Shown here piece after piece: positions 25,683 to 33,054 of a stretch of DNA of 41,199 bases. The notes under the pieces were generated by a model that was not told the origin of the DNA, searched no databases, and saw nothing but the letters and a program-made list of their open reading frames with translations. This stretch comes from a virus. The stretch spans positions 1-41,199 of IMG/VR virus record IMGVR_UViG_3300009181_005352, one strand, 5' to 3'. The position numbers and the translations under genes are program-made. The stretch's first letter is position 1. Every line of letters begins with the position of its first letter.

Positions 25683-26399
25683 ATGATCAAACAGCTAACT
25701 ATTTTATTTTTATTAATATCGTCTAGTCTTTTTTCACAGACTGAACTAAACTTAGATAATAACCTAGCAGGTATCTACTCAGATTCTAAAAGTGGACAAC
25801 AAATAGGCTTGAATTTCTCAGGAAGTAATACAATATCAAAAAATAAGGTCTCAATTGACTTTGGAACAAACTATCTTATTAGATATAATAAATTATTGAC
25901 GGATAATGAGTTAATACAAAGAGTTAATATAGGATATAATAAAGAGAAATGTGATATGTTTATAACTTATCAGTATAACTATTCACTATCTAGGTCTATA
26001 TCATCTGATAATTGGATAGGAGTAGGAGGAGGATTAAAAAAGAAATTTGATAGTGGTAAGATATCTATGTCATATGCAATCATTTTACAAAATACTGATT
26101 ATTTTATCAAACCAAATGAGGAAATGTTTAGGAATTCTTTTAGGATAAAATTTAAAATTGAAAAGAAATTTATAGGATTTTCAACTGAGTATTATTATCA
26201 ACCATCTTTTATAGATTTTAATGATTATATAATATATGGAACCACTAAAGTAATATTCTTTGCAAATAAATCATTTAATTTAACAATACAGGATTTATTA
26301 AATTATAGAAGTAATAGTGATGTTAAGATGATACACAATCTAACATTAGGACTTGGATATAAATTCAATAAAAAGATTGAAAAAAAATCTGAAAAATAA
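25683..26399 (+). CDS. Outer-membrane beta-barrel protein, DUF481-like
   Basis: A 238-residue exported protein. The first 19 residues are a signal peptide of flavobacterial type (positively charged start, LTILFLLISSSLFSQ). The rest alternates polar and hydrophobic residues in antiparallel strands ending in LTLGLGYKFNKK, typical of an outer-membrane beta-barrel, and resembles DUF481 proteins. It would be made by the infected cell and placed in its outer membrane. Phage-made outer-membrane proteins can block receptors and prevent superinfection; that role is an inference here. Its stop codon is followed by 27 open codons in the same frame leading into the next gene. Confidence 0.75.
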   Translation: MIKQLTILFLLISSSLFSQTELNLDNNLAGIYSDSKSGQQIGLNFSGSNTISKNKVSIDFGTNYLIRYNKLLTDNELIQRVNIGYNKEKCDMFITYQYNYSLSRSISSDNWIGVGGGLKKKFDSGKISMSYAIILQNTDYFIKPNEEMFRNSFRIKFKIEKKFIGFSTEYYYQPSFIDFNDYIIYGTTKVIFFANKSFNLTIQDLLNYRSNSDVKMIHNLTLGLGYKFNKKIEKKSEK

Positions 26400-26480
26400 G
26401 AAAAGGAAGAGAAGGTTTCCGATATATACAAAGAAGATTTTTGGTATGGATTAGTTTCTGTATCAAAAAAAAAATTCTAT

Positions 26481-27323
26481 ATGAAAAAAACCTTAACGTA
26501 CAATTCTCTCGTTCAAAAAATGAGGGACTTTTTTTTGCAAAAAAACTTCGTAGAAGTCCCTACACAATCTAGATTATCTATTTTGGCGGCATGTGAAAAT
26601 CCACACTCAGTAACAACATTTAATTATCAAGGTGAAGTATGGCCTCTACCGCAAACTGGACAGATGCAACTAGAATATGAACTTTTGAAAAATCCAGAAT
26701 GGGAAGGATGTTTTTGCATTTCTACATCATACAGACAGGAAAAAGATCCAATTCCTGGTAGACACGAAATGATATTTCCAATGTTCGAATTTGAATCAAA
26801 AGGAGGTATGGAAGAATTGAAAAAATTAGAAGCTGAATTATTAGAATATTTAGGATTTGATGCGCCGGTAGAAAGAAACTATGATGATTTATGTCAAGAA
26901 TATGGTGGAGTAGAAATACTTGAAGACGAACACGAAAGTAGAATGTGGAAAGAATTAGGACATTGTGTTTCTTTACAGAACTTTCCAGTTAGAACATCTC
27001 CTTTTTGGAATATGAGACATGTTGGAGATGGAATCTTTAATAAGATAGATGTTATCTTATTTGGACAAGAAACAATCGGTTCAGCTGAAAGAAGTTGTGA
27101 TAAAGAATATATGAGAAATCTATTCGAGACAATTACAGATGGTGGATATGCTGCTAAATTATTTGAATTATTCGGAGAAGAAAGAGTTAGAAAAGAATTA
27201 GATGAATTCTTAGAATTTGAATTCTTTCCAAGATTCGGTGGTGGTATCGGACTAACAAGATTGGCAAGAGCTTATGAAATGTTACAAGAACTAAAAGAAA
27301 AAGAAGTTGAAGAACTAGCATAA
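26481..27323 (+). CDS. Class II aminoacyl-tRNA synthetase-like catalytic core
   Basis: A 280-residue protein made only of a class II aminoacyl-tRNA synthetase core of the Asp/Asn/Lys type. Motif 2 is SYRQEKDPIPGRHEMIFPMFEFE (R85, R94, H95, E96), and motif 3 is GGGIGLTRL (253-261) with R260 kept; the acidic residue usual before this Arg is Thr. There is no N-terminal OB-fold anticodon-binding domain. Relatives without that domain include asparagine synthetase A and amino acid-tRNA ligase-related proteins, which may activate an amino acid and attach it to something other than tRNA. The substrate here is unknown. A strong terminator follows. The ATG is preceded by a poly-A run and by an open frame continuing from the upstream stop codon. 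Confidence 0.8.
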   Translation: MKKTLTYNSLVQKMRDFFLQKNFVEVPTQSRLSILAACENPHSVTTFNYQGEVWPLPQTGQMQLEYELLKNPEWEGCFCISTSYRQEKDPIPGRHEMIFPMFEFESKGGMEELKKLEAELLEYLGFDAPVERNYDDLCQEYGGVEILEDEHESRMWKELGHCVSLQNFPVRTSPFWNMRHVGDGIFNKIDVILFGQETIGSAERSCDKEYMRNLFETITDGGYAAKLFELFGEERVRKELDEFLEFEFFPRFGGGIGLTRLARAYEMLQELKEKEVEELA

Positions 27324-27325
27324 TT

Positions 27326-27353
27326 AAAAGGGAGTCAATTGACTCCCTTTTTT
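27326..27353 (+). terminator. Intrinsic terminator after the synthetase-like gene
   Basis: A perfect palindrome AAAAGGGAGTCAA / TTGACTCCCTTTT followed by T residues. The G/C-containing stem is strong for this AT-rich genome. It isolates the synthetase-like gene from the adhesin gene. Confidence 0.85.
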
Positions 27354-27364
27354 ATTTTAAATTA

Positions 27365-27375
27365 TTAATATATAA
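27365..27375 (+). promoter_or_regulatory. TTAATATATAA element before the Hint adhesin gene
   Basis: Exact TTAATATATAA, 23 bases before the ATG at 27399 and directly behind a terminator, which supports a new transcript starting here. Confidence 0.5.
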
Positions 27376-27398
27376 AGTAATAAAAACAAATACTATAA

Positions 27399-29378
27399 AT
27401 GGCTACAGCTAGACCTTTTGCTTATAATCCAACATTAACACCAATATCAGGAACTGAACAAGTTGGTGATTTAGCTATTGGTTTTCCAACTTCAGGATTT
27501 GAAGCTAGTGGATTACAATGGTGGAATGGAGCTGATGAAGAATTAGGATATGTAATTTGTGTACCAGTTCCTGGAAATAATCAACCAACTCCTATAGTAG
27601 GTGTTACAGCCGCTGTTGGATTTTACAGAACTGGATTTGATGATAATGAATTTATTAATTTTACAAATTCACTTTTAGGATCAAGTTATACTAGCGCTAC
27701 TGAATCATCAGAGGCACTAACAAACAATGGATATTGGAATTCATATACAACATTTTCTCCAGTATTATCTTTAGATGCTGCTGATTATACAAGCGGTGAT
27801 TGGATAGATTCTGTTGGTGGAAAATCATTTTTATTATATAATTCACCTACTTGGTCTTCAAGTAATGGAGGTCATTTTAACTTTGATACTTCGTTATCAC
27901 AATTTGTAGAATGTAATACAAGTTTACCAAGTTTGGGTATCTGGTCAGTTGCTGTTTGGCATTATTATGATGGAACAAATACTGGAGCATGTCCTTGTAT
28001 TTTAACTGAAGTTTATCCTGGTTCTGCGGGCCAAATAAATTATTCTTTAGGTGATAACAATGGAGGTTTTAGTATAGGATTCTATAATGATGTATGGCAA
28101 GTTACTGATGGTTATTCTTTAACTCCTGGTAATTGGTATTATATTGTCGGTACCTATGATGGTACAACTGTTAAATTATATGTTAATAACACATTAGTAG
28201 ATAGCACATCCTACACAGGAACACCAATCTCTTCACAAGGAGGTATTCGATTAATGAGAAGATGGGATAATGCTGATTGTTGGGGTGGTAAATTAGCCAC
28301 CGTTGATATCTATGACAAAGCTTTAAGTAACTTAGAAATTGAATCTATTTGGAATTTAACTAAACCAAGATTTGGTTTTGGCACAGCAGTACCTACGGTT
28401 ACTTCTGATAGTTATGGAAGTCTTAGTGGTAGTAGTGCGACCGTCACTGGAACAATCACAAGCGATGGTGGCTCAGTAATACTTGAAAGAGGTATTGTAT
28501 GGAGTACAAGTCCAAATCCTACGATATCAAACAATAAAGTGGCTGGTACAGGAACTGCAGTAGAGACATTTACACAAACTTATGTGATACCAAATCCATA
28601 CGCATACATATATGTAAGAACATATGCAACCAATGTAATAGGTACAGGATATGGAACTGATCTTTACTTTATTTTGCCTTGTTTTGTTAAGGGAACTAAG
28701 ATAACAATGTTTGATAGAACTAAGAAAAACATAGAAGATATATCTTATGAAGATAACCTTTTAGTATGGAACTTCGATGATGGTCAATTTGATTCCGCTA
28801 AACCATTATGGATAATGGAAATGGTGAAGACGCCATCTGTCAATATACTATTCAGTGATGGATCTAAATTAGGTATATCAGGATATCTTCAACACGATGG
28901 TGGACATAGAATATTTAACTTAGATAAAGGAGAGTTTACTTATGCAATACCTAATGAACATACTCCTATAGGAACAAGAACGTTCAACGACAAAGGTGAG
29001 ATAGTTACGATAGTAGGTAAAGAAGAAGGTGAGTTTGCTGAGATATACAATGTTGTAACTAATAGACACTTAAACATATTCGCAGAAGGTATGCTTACTT
29101 CTAGAAGACTAAACAACATATACCCTATATCAGATATGAAGTTTGTCAAAGAAGAGAGAACTATAACTCCTATTGAAGAGTTTAAAGGTATAACAGAAGA
29201 ATACTACAATGGTCTTAGATTAGGTGAACAACCACTTGTTAAAGTATCTGAAGGATTCCTTACTAAATCTCCAGGTGAATTGGCTTATACACTTCCTACT
29301 ATTGAAGAACTGGTAGAATGGACTATAGGATTCATTCAGAAGAAATACGAGCCTTTATATGAAGATACTATTTCTTGA
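27399..29378 (+). CDS. LamG-Fn3-Hint adhesin / tail fibre protein
   Basis: A 659-residue multi-domain protein. Residues 1-118 are Gly/Ser/Thr-rich beta structure. Residues 120-320 are a LamG/concanavalin-like lectin domain (SLDAADY, WYYIVGTYDGTTVKLYVN, LATVDIYDKALSNLEI). Residues 330-425 are a Bacteroidota-type Fn3-like repeat (GTITSDGGSVILERGIVWS, YVRTYATNVIGTGYGT). Residues 428-575 are a Hint (hedgehog/intein) domain: C428 starts CFVKGTKI, the likely block-B His is H499 or H503, and HLNIFAEGML corresponds to the closing block. The usual terminal His-Asn is not seen, so full protein splicing is unlikely; N-terminal self-cleavage or ester transfer is possible. About 85 more residues follow. 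It probably binds host glycans. It overlaps the HAD gene by 20 bases. Confidence 0.75.
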   Translation: MATARPFAYNPTLTPISGTEQVGDLAIGFPTSGFEASGLQWWNGADEELGYVICVPVPGNNQPTPIVGVTAAVGFYRTGFDDNEFINFTNSLLGSSYTSATESSEALTNNGYWNSYTTFSPVLSLDAADYTSGDWIDSVGGKSFLLYNSPTWSSSNGGHFNFDTSLSQFVECNTSLPSLGIWSVAVWHYYDGTNTGACPCILTEVYPGSAGQINYSLGDNNGGFSIGFYNDVWQVTDGYSLTPGNWYYIVGTYDGTTVKLYVNNTLVDSTSYTGTPISSQGGIRLMRRWDNADCWGGKLATVDIYDKALSNLEIESIWNLTKPRFGFGTAVPTVTSDSYGSLSGSSATVTGTITSDGGSVILERGIVWSTSPNPTISNNKVAGTGTAVETFTQTYVIPNPYAYIYVRTYATNVIGTGYGTDLYFILPCFVKGTKITMFDRTKKNIEDISYEDNLLVWNFDDGQFDSAKPLWIMEMVKTPSVNILFSDGSKLGISGYLQHDGGHRIFNLDKGEFTYAIPNEHTPIGTRTFNDKGEIVTIVGKEEGEFAEIYNVVTNRHLNIFAEGMLTSRRLNNIYPISDMKFVKEERTITPIEEFKGITEEYYNGLRLGEQPLVKVSEGFLTKSPGELAYTLPTIEELVEWTIGFIQKKYEPLYEDTIS

Positions 29379-29808
29379 TCATGGAGGAGTAATGAGATTA
29401 GATCCGGTATGTTGGTCAAGTGGAAAGCCAGAGCTTCAAGACTTTGATAAAATCGCAGTTAAGAACATAAACGATATAATAAAGGAAACCGATTGTGAGA
29501 TTGTTGTTTCCTCTGATTGGAAGTTATGGGTACCACTAGAAGAAATGAAAGACTTCTATATAAGACAAGGTATAATAAAATCTCCTATCGGATATACTCC
29601 AGACAAATCCAGTGAGATAAAGTCTTTAGATGACTTAGCAAGACTGAGAGTAGAAGAAATAAAACAATGGATTAAAGATAACAACGTATCAACTTGGGTG
29701 GCTATTGACGACTTAGATTTAAGAAAACTCGAAAGGTTCGTATTCATAGAAGATTCCAAAATAGGAATGACCAAAGATTCCTTACGTGAGTTAAAAGAAT
29801 ACTTATAA
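29359..29808 (+). CDS. HAD-like protein, SAK-type, with altered active site
   Basis: A 149-residue protein of the HAD superfamily, closest in pattern to the HAD domain of Swiss-army-knife RNA-repair proteins: FLDHGGVM at 5-12, IVVSSDWK (S/T motif and basic residue), IKQWI and AIDDLDL near the end. The nucleophile D7 is present, but the second Asp of the DxDG motif is Gly (DHGG), so normal phosphatase chemistry is doubtful; binding or a different reaction is possible. Its start lies within the last 20 bases of the Hint adhesin gene in another frame, so translation of the two is coupled. A 94-base region without a gene follows; I see no clear terminator in it. Confidence 0.75.
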   Translation: MKILFLDHGGVMRLDPVCWSSGKPELQDFDKIAVKNINDIIKETDCEIVVSSDWKLWVPLEEMKDFYIRQGIIKSPIGYTPDKSSEIKSLDDLARLRVEEIKQWIKDNNVSTWVAIDDLDLRKLERFVFIEDSKIGMTKDSLRELKEYL

Positions 29809-29902
29809 AGTATAAAGGACTCAATAGGTCATCGGATTATAATATTTTTTATTTTAAACAAAGTTATTTTTTTATAATAAAAATAAAAAATAGTTTTTAA
29901 TA

Positions 29903-30502
29903 ATGATTTTATATATCGAGGGTGTTGTAGGTTGTGGTAAATCAACCTTATCTGAAAAAATTGGAAAAGCATTGGATATACCAGTATTCTACGAGCTTCA
30001 AAACCAAACTACAATGAATCTTCTTGAAGAGTTCTATAAAGATAAAAAGAGATGGTCTTTTGCTTTACAAATTCATTTTCTAAATGAAAGATTTAGAATG
30101 GTTAAAGAGATTCATAAAAATGGAATTGGTATATTAGATCGTTCTATTTTCGGAGATAATATTTTTGCAGAAATGTTAAACGAAGATGGTTATATGACTG
30201 ATGATGAATATGATACTTATAAATCACTATTAAATAATATGTCTCAACATATTAATGGACCAAATGTTTTACTTTATATTGATTGTGATTTAGAAACCGC
30301 TTTGAAAAGAATTCAAATAAGAGGTAGAGAAATGGAACAATCAGTTGATGAGAGTTATTGGAAAAGATTAAATGAAAAATATACAAAATGGTATTCAGAA
30401 TATAACTTATCTGATAAATTTTCAATTGATGCTAACTCATACCATCCAGACAACGATTCTGATATATCTAAGATAATTTCACTGATGAGTTCGTTTGTTT
30501 GA
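29903..30502 (+). CDS. Deoxynucleoside kinase
   Basis: A 199-residue kinase of the deoxynucleoside kinase family (dGK/dAK type). The P-loop is EGVVGCGKST (6-15), the DRS motif is D79-R80-S81 in ILDRSIFGDNIFAE, and the lid contains RIQIRGREMEQ, with the two or three Arg needed to bind phosphate. It phosphorylates deoxynucleosides to monophosphates and so helps feed the phage dNTP pool. Length is usual for the family (about 200-210). It fits with the deoxyribonucleotidase, purN and purA genes further along. The small convergent membrane protein gene overlaps its end by 24 bases. Confidence 0.85.
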   Translation: MILYIEGVVGCGKSTLSEKIGKALDIPVFYELQNQTTMNLLEEFYKDKKRWSFALQIHFLNERFRMVKEIHKNGIGILDRSIFGDNIFAEMLNEDGYMTDDEYDTYKSLLNNMSQHINGPNVLLYIDCDLETALKRIQIRGREMEQSVDESYWKRLNEKYTKWYSEYNLSDKFSIDANSYHPDNDSDISKIISLMSSFV

Positions 30503-30736
30503 TTTAATTCTATTAAAAGAAGATAAAATTATTTCTTTAATTTCTTTAATTGGATTATTACCCGAAAATAAGAAATATAACCCAAAGCAGAATCCCGCAA
30601 GGCAATACAAAACTGAATTGGCTCCTAAGTAAGAACCTGTTAAATTCATTAACATTATTTGTATCGCGTCGAACCCGAACGGATTGAAGAACATCCCCAT
30701 CATTAGAAACAATGTTGCTAGTTTTTGTTTTTTCAT
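30479..30736 (-). CDS. Small membrane protein
   Basis: An 85-residue protein with two hydrophobic segments (about 5-30 and 35-60). The sequence has a conserved-looking core: GMFFNPFGFDAIQ, then LTGSYLGAN, then YCLAGFCFGLYFLFSGNNP, followed by a basic cytoplasmic tail. I have the impression of similar small proteins in other phages but no named family. It is convergent with, and overlaps, the deoxynucleoside kinase gene by 24 bases. A competing minus-strand frame in the same place lacks such features and is a shadow. Confidence 0.6.
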   Translation of the reverse strand: MKKQKLATLFLMMGMFFNPFGFDAIQIMLMNLTGSYLGANSVLYCLAGFCFGLYFLFSGNNPIKEIKEIILSSFNRIKSNKRTHQ

Positions 30737-30849
30737 TTTCTATTATACTGGGGCCTGCGTCCATACTTTTTCTCTTTTTTGACTTACATCTCTCACTCTA
30801 AAACACTAAACAACACAATGAGATGCAGTTATAATTTATATATTAATTT

Positions 30850-30860
30850 TTAATATATAA
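30850..30860 (+). promoter_or_regulatory. TTAATATATAA element before the 216-residue gene
   Basis: Exact TTAATATATAA, four bases before the ATG at 30865. Confidence 0.5.
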
Positions 30861-30864
30861 ATTA

Positions 30865-31515
30865 ATGAAACATCTTAAACAATTCAATGAATCTTCCTCT
30901 GAAGATATTAAACAAGACATCTTAGATAATTTTGCTTATATATCGGACAAGTTTGGAGAACCTGCTATAGGTTCACATAGTTATGGAAAAGGAACAAAAT
31001 GGAATTTATCTTGGGATATTAGATTAGACCTTTCTGTTTTACAAGAAGCTACTAAACTTATTCAAAAGTTAAAAGATATTGTAGAAGAAATTGATGATGT
31101 CCTTGCAGCTTCTGATAGATTAGAAAACTATAATATTAATATGAGTTTAACTAATAGTCTTAGAATTGAATTGGTTCCTAAAGATACTGGTGATAACACC
31201 TTTAAATTTATTAAAGGATATGAAAGTAGACAACTTTATGTTAGAATAAGTGAAGTTGAAAGATTTTTTAATTCTAGAGGTGTTAGAGTAGTTAAGTGGG
31301 ATAATGAATCTAGTTATGATGAAGGTAACCAAACTAATGATTTAGAAATAGTTTTAAATAAAAGAGATAATCAAATTATGGCTGAATTTCATGATTTGGT
31401 TATGGCTGAATTGAATCTAATTGATGATAGAGAATATGTAGTAAGAACACAAGGTGATAGTGTTGTTATATATCCAACTGAAGAAAAATCTTATGTAGAG
31501 ATTACTACTACCTAA
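30865..31515 (+). CDS. Hypothetical protein with capsid-targeting-like N-terminus
   Basis: A 216-residue unknown protein. It starts MKHLKQFNESSSED, the same type of N-terminal peptide as the zinc protease (MKHLKHF) at the other end of the window, with a Glu-Ser pair where T4-type prohead protease could cut. After the peptide comes a helical domain (about 60-90: LQEATKLIQKLKDIVEEIDDVLAASDR) and then beta structure. No catalytic motif is visible. It is a single-gene transcript by position: an element lies just before it and a convergent small gene overlaps its end by eight bases. Confidence 0.75.
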   Translation: MKHLKQFNESSSEDIKQDILDNFAYISDKFGEPAIGSHSYGKGTKWNLSWDIRLDLSVLQEATKLIQKLKDIVEEIDDVLAASDRLENYNINMSLTNSLRIELVPKDTGDNTFKFIKGYESRQLYVRISEVERFFNSRGVRVVKWDNESSYDEGNQTNDLEIVLNKRDNQIMAEFHDLVMAELNLIDDREYVVRTQGDSVVIYPTEEKSYVEITTT

Positions 31516-31702
31516 CGTAAGATTTATAAATTTCAATAGTATCATTTTGATAACCCTCAAATAGATTTTTCCTATCTAAAGTTGGTCGACTGACACCTAA
31601 TTGAGTTCCAGAATAAAAAGTAAATAGCTTGCCTAGATTGACGAATATTTCAATCCTACCTGTAAGTTTCCAACGTACACAAATTGCTGTTTGACTTCTC
31701 AT
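31508..31702 (-). CDS. Small hypothetical protein
   Basis: A 64-residue protein starting at MRSQTAICVRWKL; a longer frame opens 19 codons upstream but would overlap the previous gene and a hairpin, so I prefer the shorter start. The sequence continues with beta-like parts and the phrase SRPTLDRKNLFEGY, a defined pattern that supports a real product. It may be a small regulatory or binding protein; no family is recognised. It lies just downstream of the metallophosphoesterase gene on the same strand and its stop overlaps the end of the convergent gene. Confidence 0.5.
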   Translation of the reverse strand: MRSQTAICVRWKLTGRIEIFVNLGKLFTFYSGTQLGVSRPTLDRKNLFEGYQNDTIEIYKSYVR

Positions 31703-31721
31703 TTCTATTAAGTTATAAAGA

Positions 31722-31744
31722 AAGAGAGAGTTAGTCTCTCTCTT
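31722..31744 (-). terminator. Hairpin at the end of the metallophosphoesterase gene
   Basis: AAGAGAGAG, loop TTAGT, CTCTCTCTT: a nine-base-pair stem that includes the last codons of the phosphoesterase gene. On the minus strand it is followed by TTCTTTATAAC, a weak T tract. It may be a terminator or an mRNA-end stabiliser. Confidence 0.4.
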
Positions 31745-32483
31745 CCCAAAGTTCACCAACTCCTAAAAGTCGATGTTTAGTTCCATACATATTCATTACA
31801 TCACTTTTATGAAAGTGTCCATAGTAAGCAAACTCAATATCATTATTCATTTTAACAATATTAAAAGCTTGTGTAACTTGATTTCGTTCAAAAAGTAAAT
31901 CAGTTCGTAATTCGGTATCACCAGTATCTCGTATAATACCTTCTACAAATGCTCCTAAGCTAAAAGTATTGTCAGGTGTACAATAATCTGGACAAGTATG
32001 AGTTACCATAATATTGATATCTCGTAAGTCTTTAATCTTATCTACGTCTAAAACAAACGGCTCATCAGGCCACCAACTTTCAATACCTAAAGTAGTATTT
32101 TCAAATATGCCTAATTTTTGTTTTTTTGTGTAACGCCATTCACGGTCAACACTAACAGATCCACCGATACAAAGAATATTTTTATCACCTAAGTTAAGTA
32201 CGGTATAATCTGGAACTAAATGAATGTTAGTAAAACCAAATGGGTCATTATCAAAGTGAGGTTTGTAGTCATGATTACCACGGATAGCCCACACATGAAC
32301 ATTGTTATTAACAAGTTGTGAGTGATACATTTCAAGCATACGTTTTTCTTTTTCAACCGTATTAAATCCAACTCCAAAGTCTCCAACTTGAATTATATGC
32401 GCGTCATTAATATCATACTTCTTTACATATTGATGTATAACACTAAAATTACCATGAATGTCACCGAGATAGAATATTCTCAT
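31731..32483 (-). CDS. Calcineurin-like metallophosphoesterase
   Basis: A 250-residue metallophosphoesterase. Metal-site blocks are GDIHGN (D8, H10), VGDFGVG (D35), RGNHD (N70, H71), VTHTCP and GHFHKSD. The early GDIHGNF and the overall size fit the protein-phosphatase-like or ApaH-like group rather than the LpxH group seen at 23.6 kb. Possible substrates include phosphoproteins, diadenosine polyphosphates or nucleic-acid ends; the sequence does not decide. It is preceded by a promoter of the Bacteroidota housekeeping type, so it may be expressed early by host RNA polymerase, unlike most neighbours. Confidence 0.85.
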   Translation of the reverse strand: MRIFYLGDIHGNFSVIHQYVKKYDINDAHIIQVGDFGVGFNTVEKEKRMLEMYHSQLVNNNVHVWAIRGNHDYKPHFDNDPFGFTNIHLVPDYTVLNLGDKNILCIGGSVSVDREWRYTKKQKLGIFENTTLGIESWWPDEPFVLDVDKIKDLRDINIMVTHTCPDYCTPDNTFSLGAFVEGIIRDTGDTELRTDLLFERNQVTQAFNIVKMNNDIEFAYYGHFHKSDVMNMYGTKHRLLGVGELWEERD

Positions 32484-32503
32484 AATAAAAATTTAATTAA
32501 TTA

Positions 32504-32534
32504 CAAATATACAAATAAAATTCAGATAACCAAA
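32504..32534 (-). promoter_or_regulatory. Host-type (Bacteroidota) promoter
   Basis: On the minus strand: TTTG, 19 bases, TATATTTG. This matches the Bacteroidota housekeeping promoter pattern (TTG or TTTG, 17-23 bases, TAnnTTTG). It ends 20 bases before the ATG of the metallophosphoesterase gene and probably makes it an early gene read by host polymerase. Confidence 0.65.
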
Positions 32535-32602
32535 GTTTATAGTTAATATAATCATGGTGTTACATGATATTTAAACTTTCGTATAATATATTATTATATT
32601 AT

Positions 32603-32613
32603 TTTATATATAA
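32603..32613 (+). promoter_or_regulatory. TTTATATATAA element before the LETM1-like gene
   Basis: A one-base variant of the recurring element, six bases before the ATG at 32620. Confidence 0.4.
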
Positions 32614-32619
32614 GTTGTT

Positions 32620-33012
32620 ATGAAAAAACTAAAAAACTTTGAGGCTTTTAACGAGGGACTGGGAAAAGTCGGTAATTACCTTAATGATTTAATTAAGAAG
32701 GGTGGAAAAATGGCATCTGATACTTGGGAAGCAACCAAAAGAGAAAGTCAAGAAACTAAATTAGCTGTTGGTATTTTATCAAAAATGCTAAAAGGAGAAG
32801 AAGTTTCTGAAAAAGAAAAAATTTTTTTGAAAGAACAATCAAAAGATATTGCGAGAATTTTACCCTTGGTTGCTATATCTGGAATACCTATTCCAATCCC
32901 TATAACCCCTTTATTAATAATGCTTGGAAAGAAATATGGATTTGACTTTCTACCTAAAGATCATCGTGGATTGTTAAAAGATGATGAAAAAACTCCTCCA
33001 GTAGAAGAATAA
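32620..33012 (+). CDS. LETM1-like protein with capsid-targeting-like N-terminus
   Basis: A 130-residue protein. The N-terminus MKKLKNFEAFNE followed by Gly is the best match in the window to the T4 capsid-targeting peptide MKTYQEFIAE. Residues about 62-117 match the core of LETM1-like proteins: EKEKIFLKEQSKDIARILPLVA, a hydrophobic segment rich in Pro and Ile, then LLIMLGKKYGFDFLPKDHR. LETM1-type domains act in inner membranes of mitochondria in cation exchange and ribosome contact; in bacteria and phages the role is unknown. The middle (30-60) is a charged helix. If packaged, it could insert in the host inner membrane at infection; that is speculation. Confidence 0.7.
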   Translation: MKKLKNFEAFNEGLGKVGNYLNDLIKKGGKMASDTWEATKRESQETKLAVGILSKMLKGEEVSEKEKIFLKEQSKDIARILPLVAISGIPIPIPITPLLIMLGKKYGFDFLPKDHRGLLKDDEKTPPVEE

Positions 33013-33025
33013 TTCATTTTTACCT

Positions 33026-33036
33026 TTAATATATAC
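33026..33036 (+). promoter_or_regulatory. TTAATATATAC element before the two-component operon
   Basis: A one-base variant of the recurring element, 18 bases before the ATG of the histidine kinase. It suggests that the operon is read under phage control. Confidence 0.45.
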
Positions 33037-33054
33037 AGAAAACCACTACAAAAT

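Noticed and set aside
27399-29378. Active intein in the adhesin
   Set aside because: The closing His-Asn and a following Cys/Ser/Thr extein junction are not seen, and there is no homing endonuclease domain inside, so protein splicing is unlikely; the Hint call is kept.
29809-29902. Terminator or RNA gene after the HAD gene
   Set aside because: Only a weak GAC/GTC pairing was seen and no clear stem with a T tract; no tRNA-like cloverleaf could be drawn.
30558-30764. 68-residue minus-strand frame
   Set aside because: It overlaps the better supported small membrane protein in another frame and shows no domain pattern.
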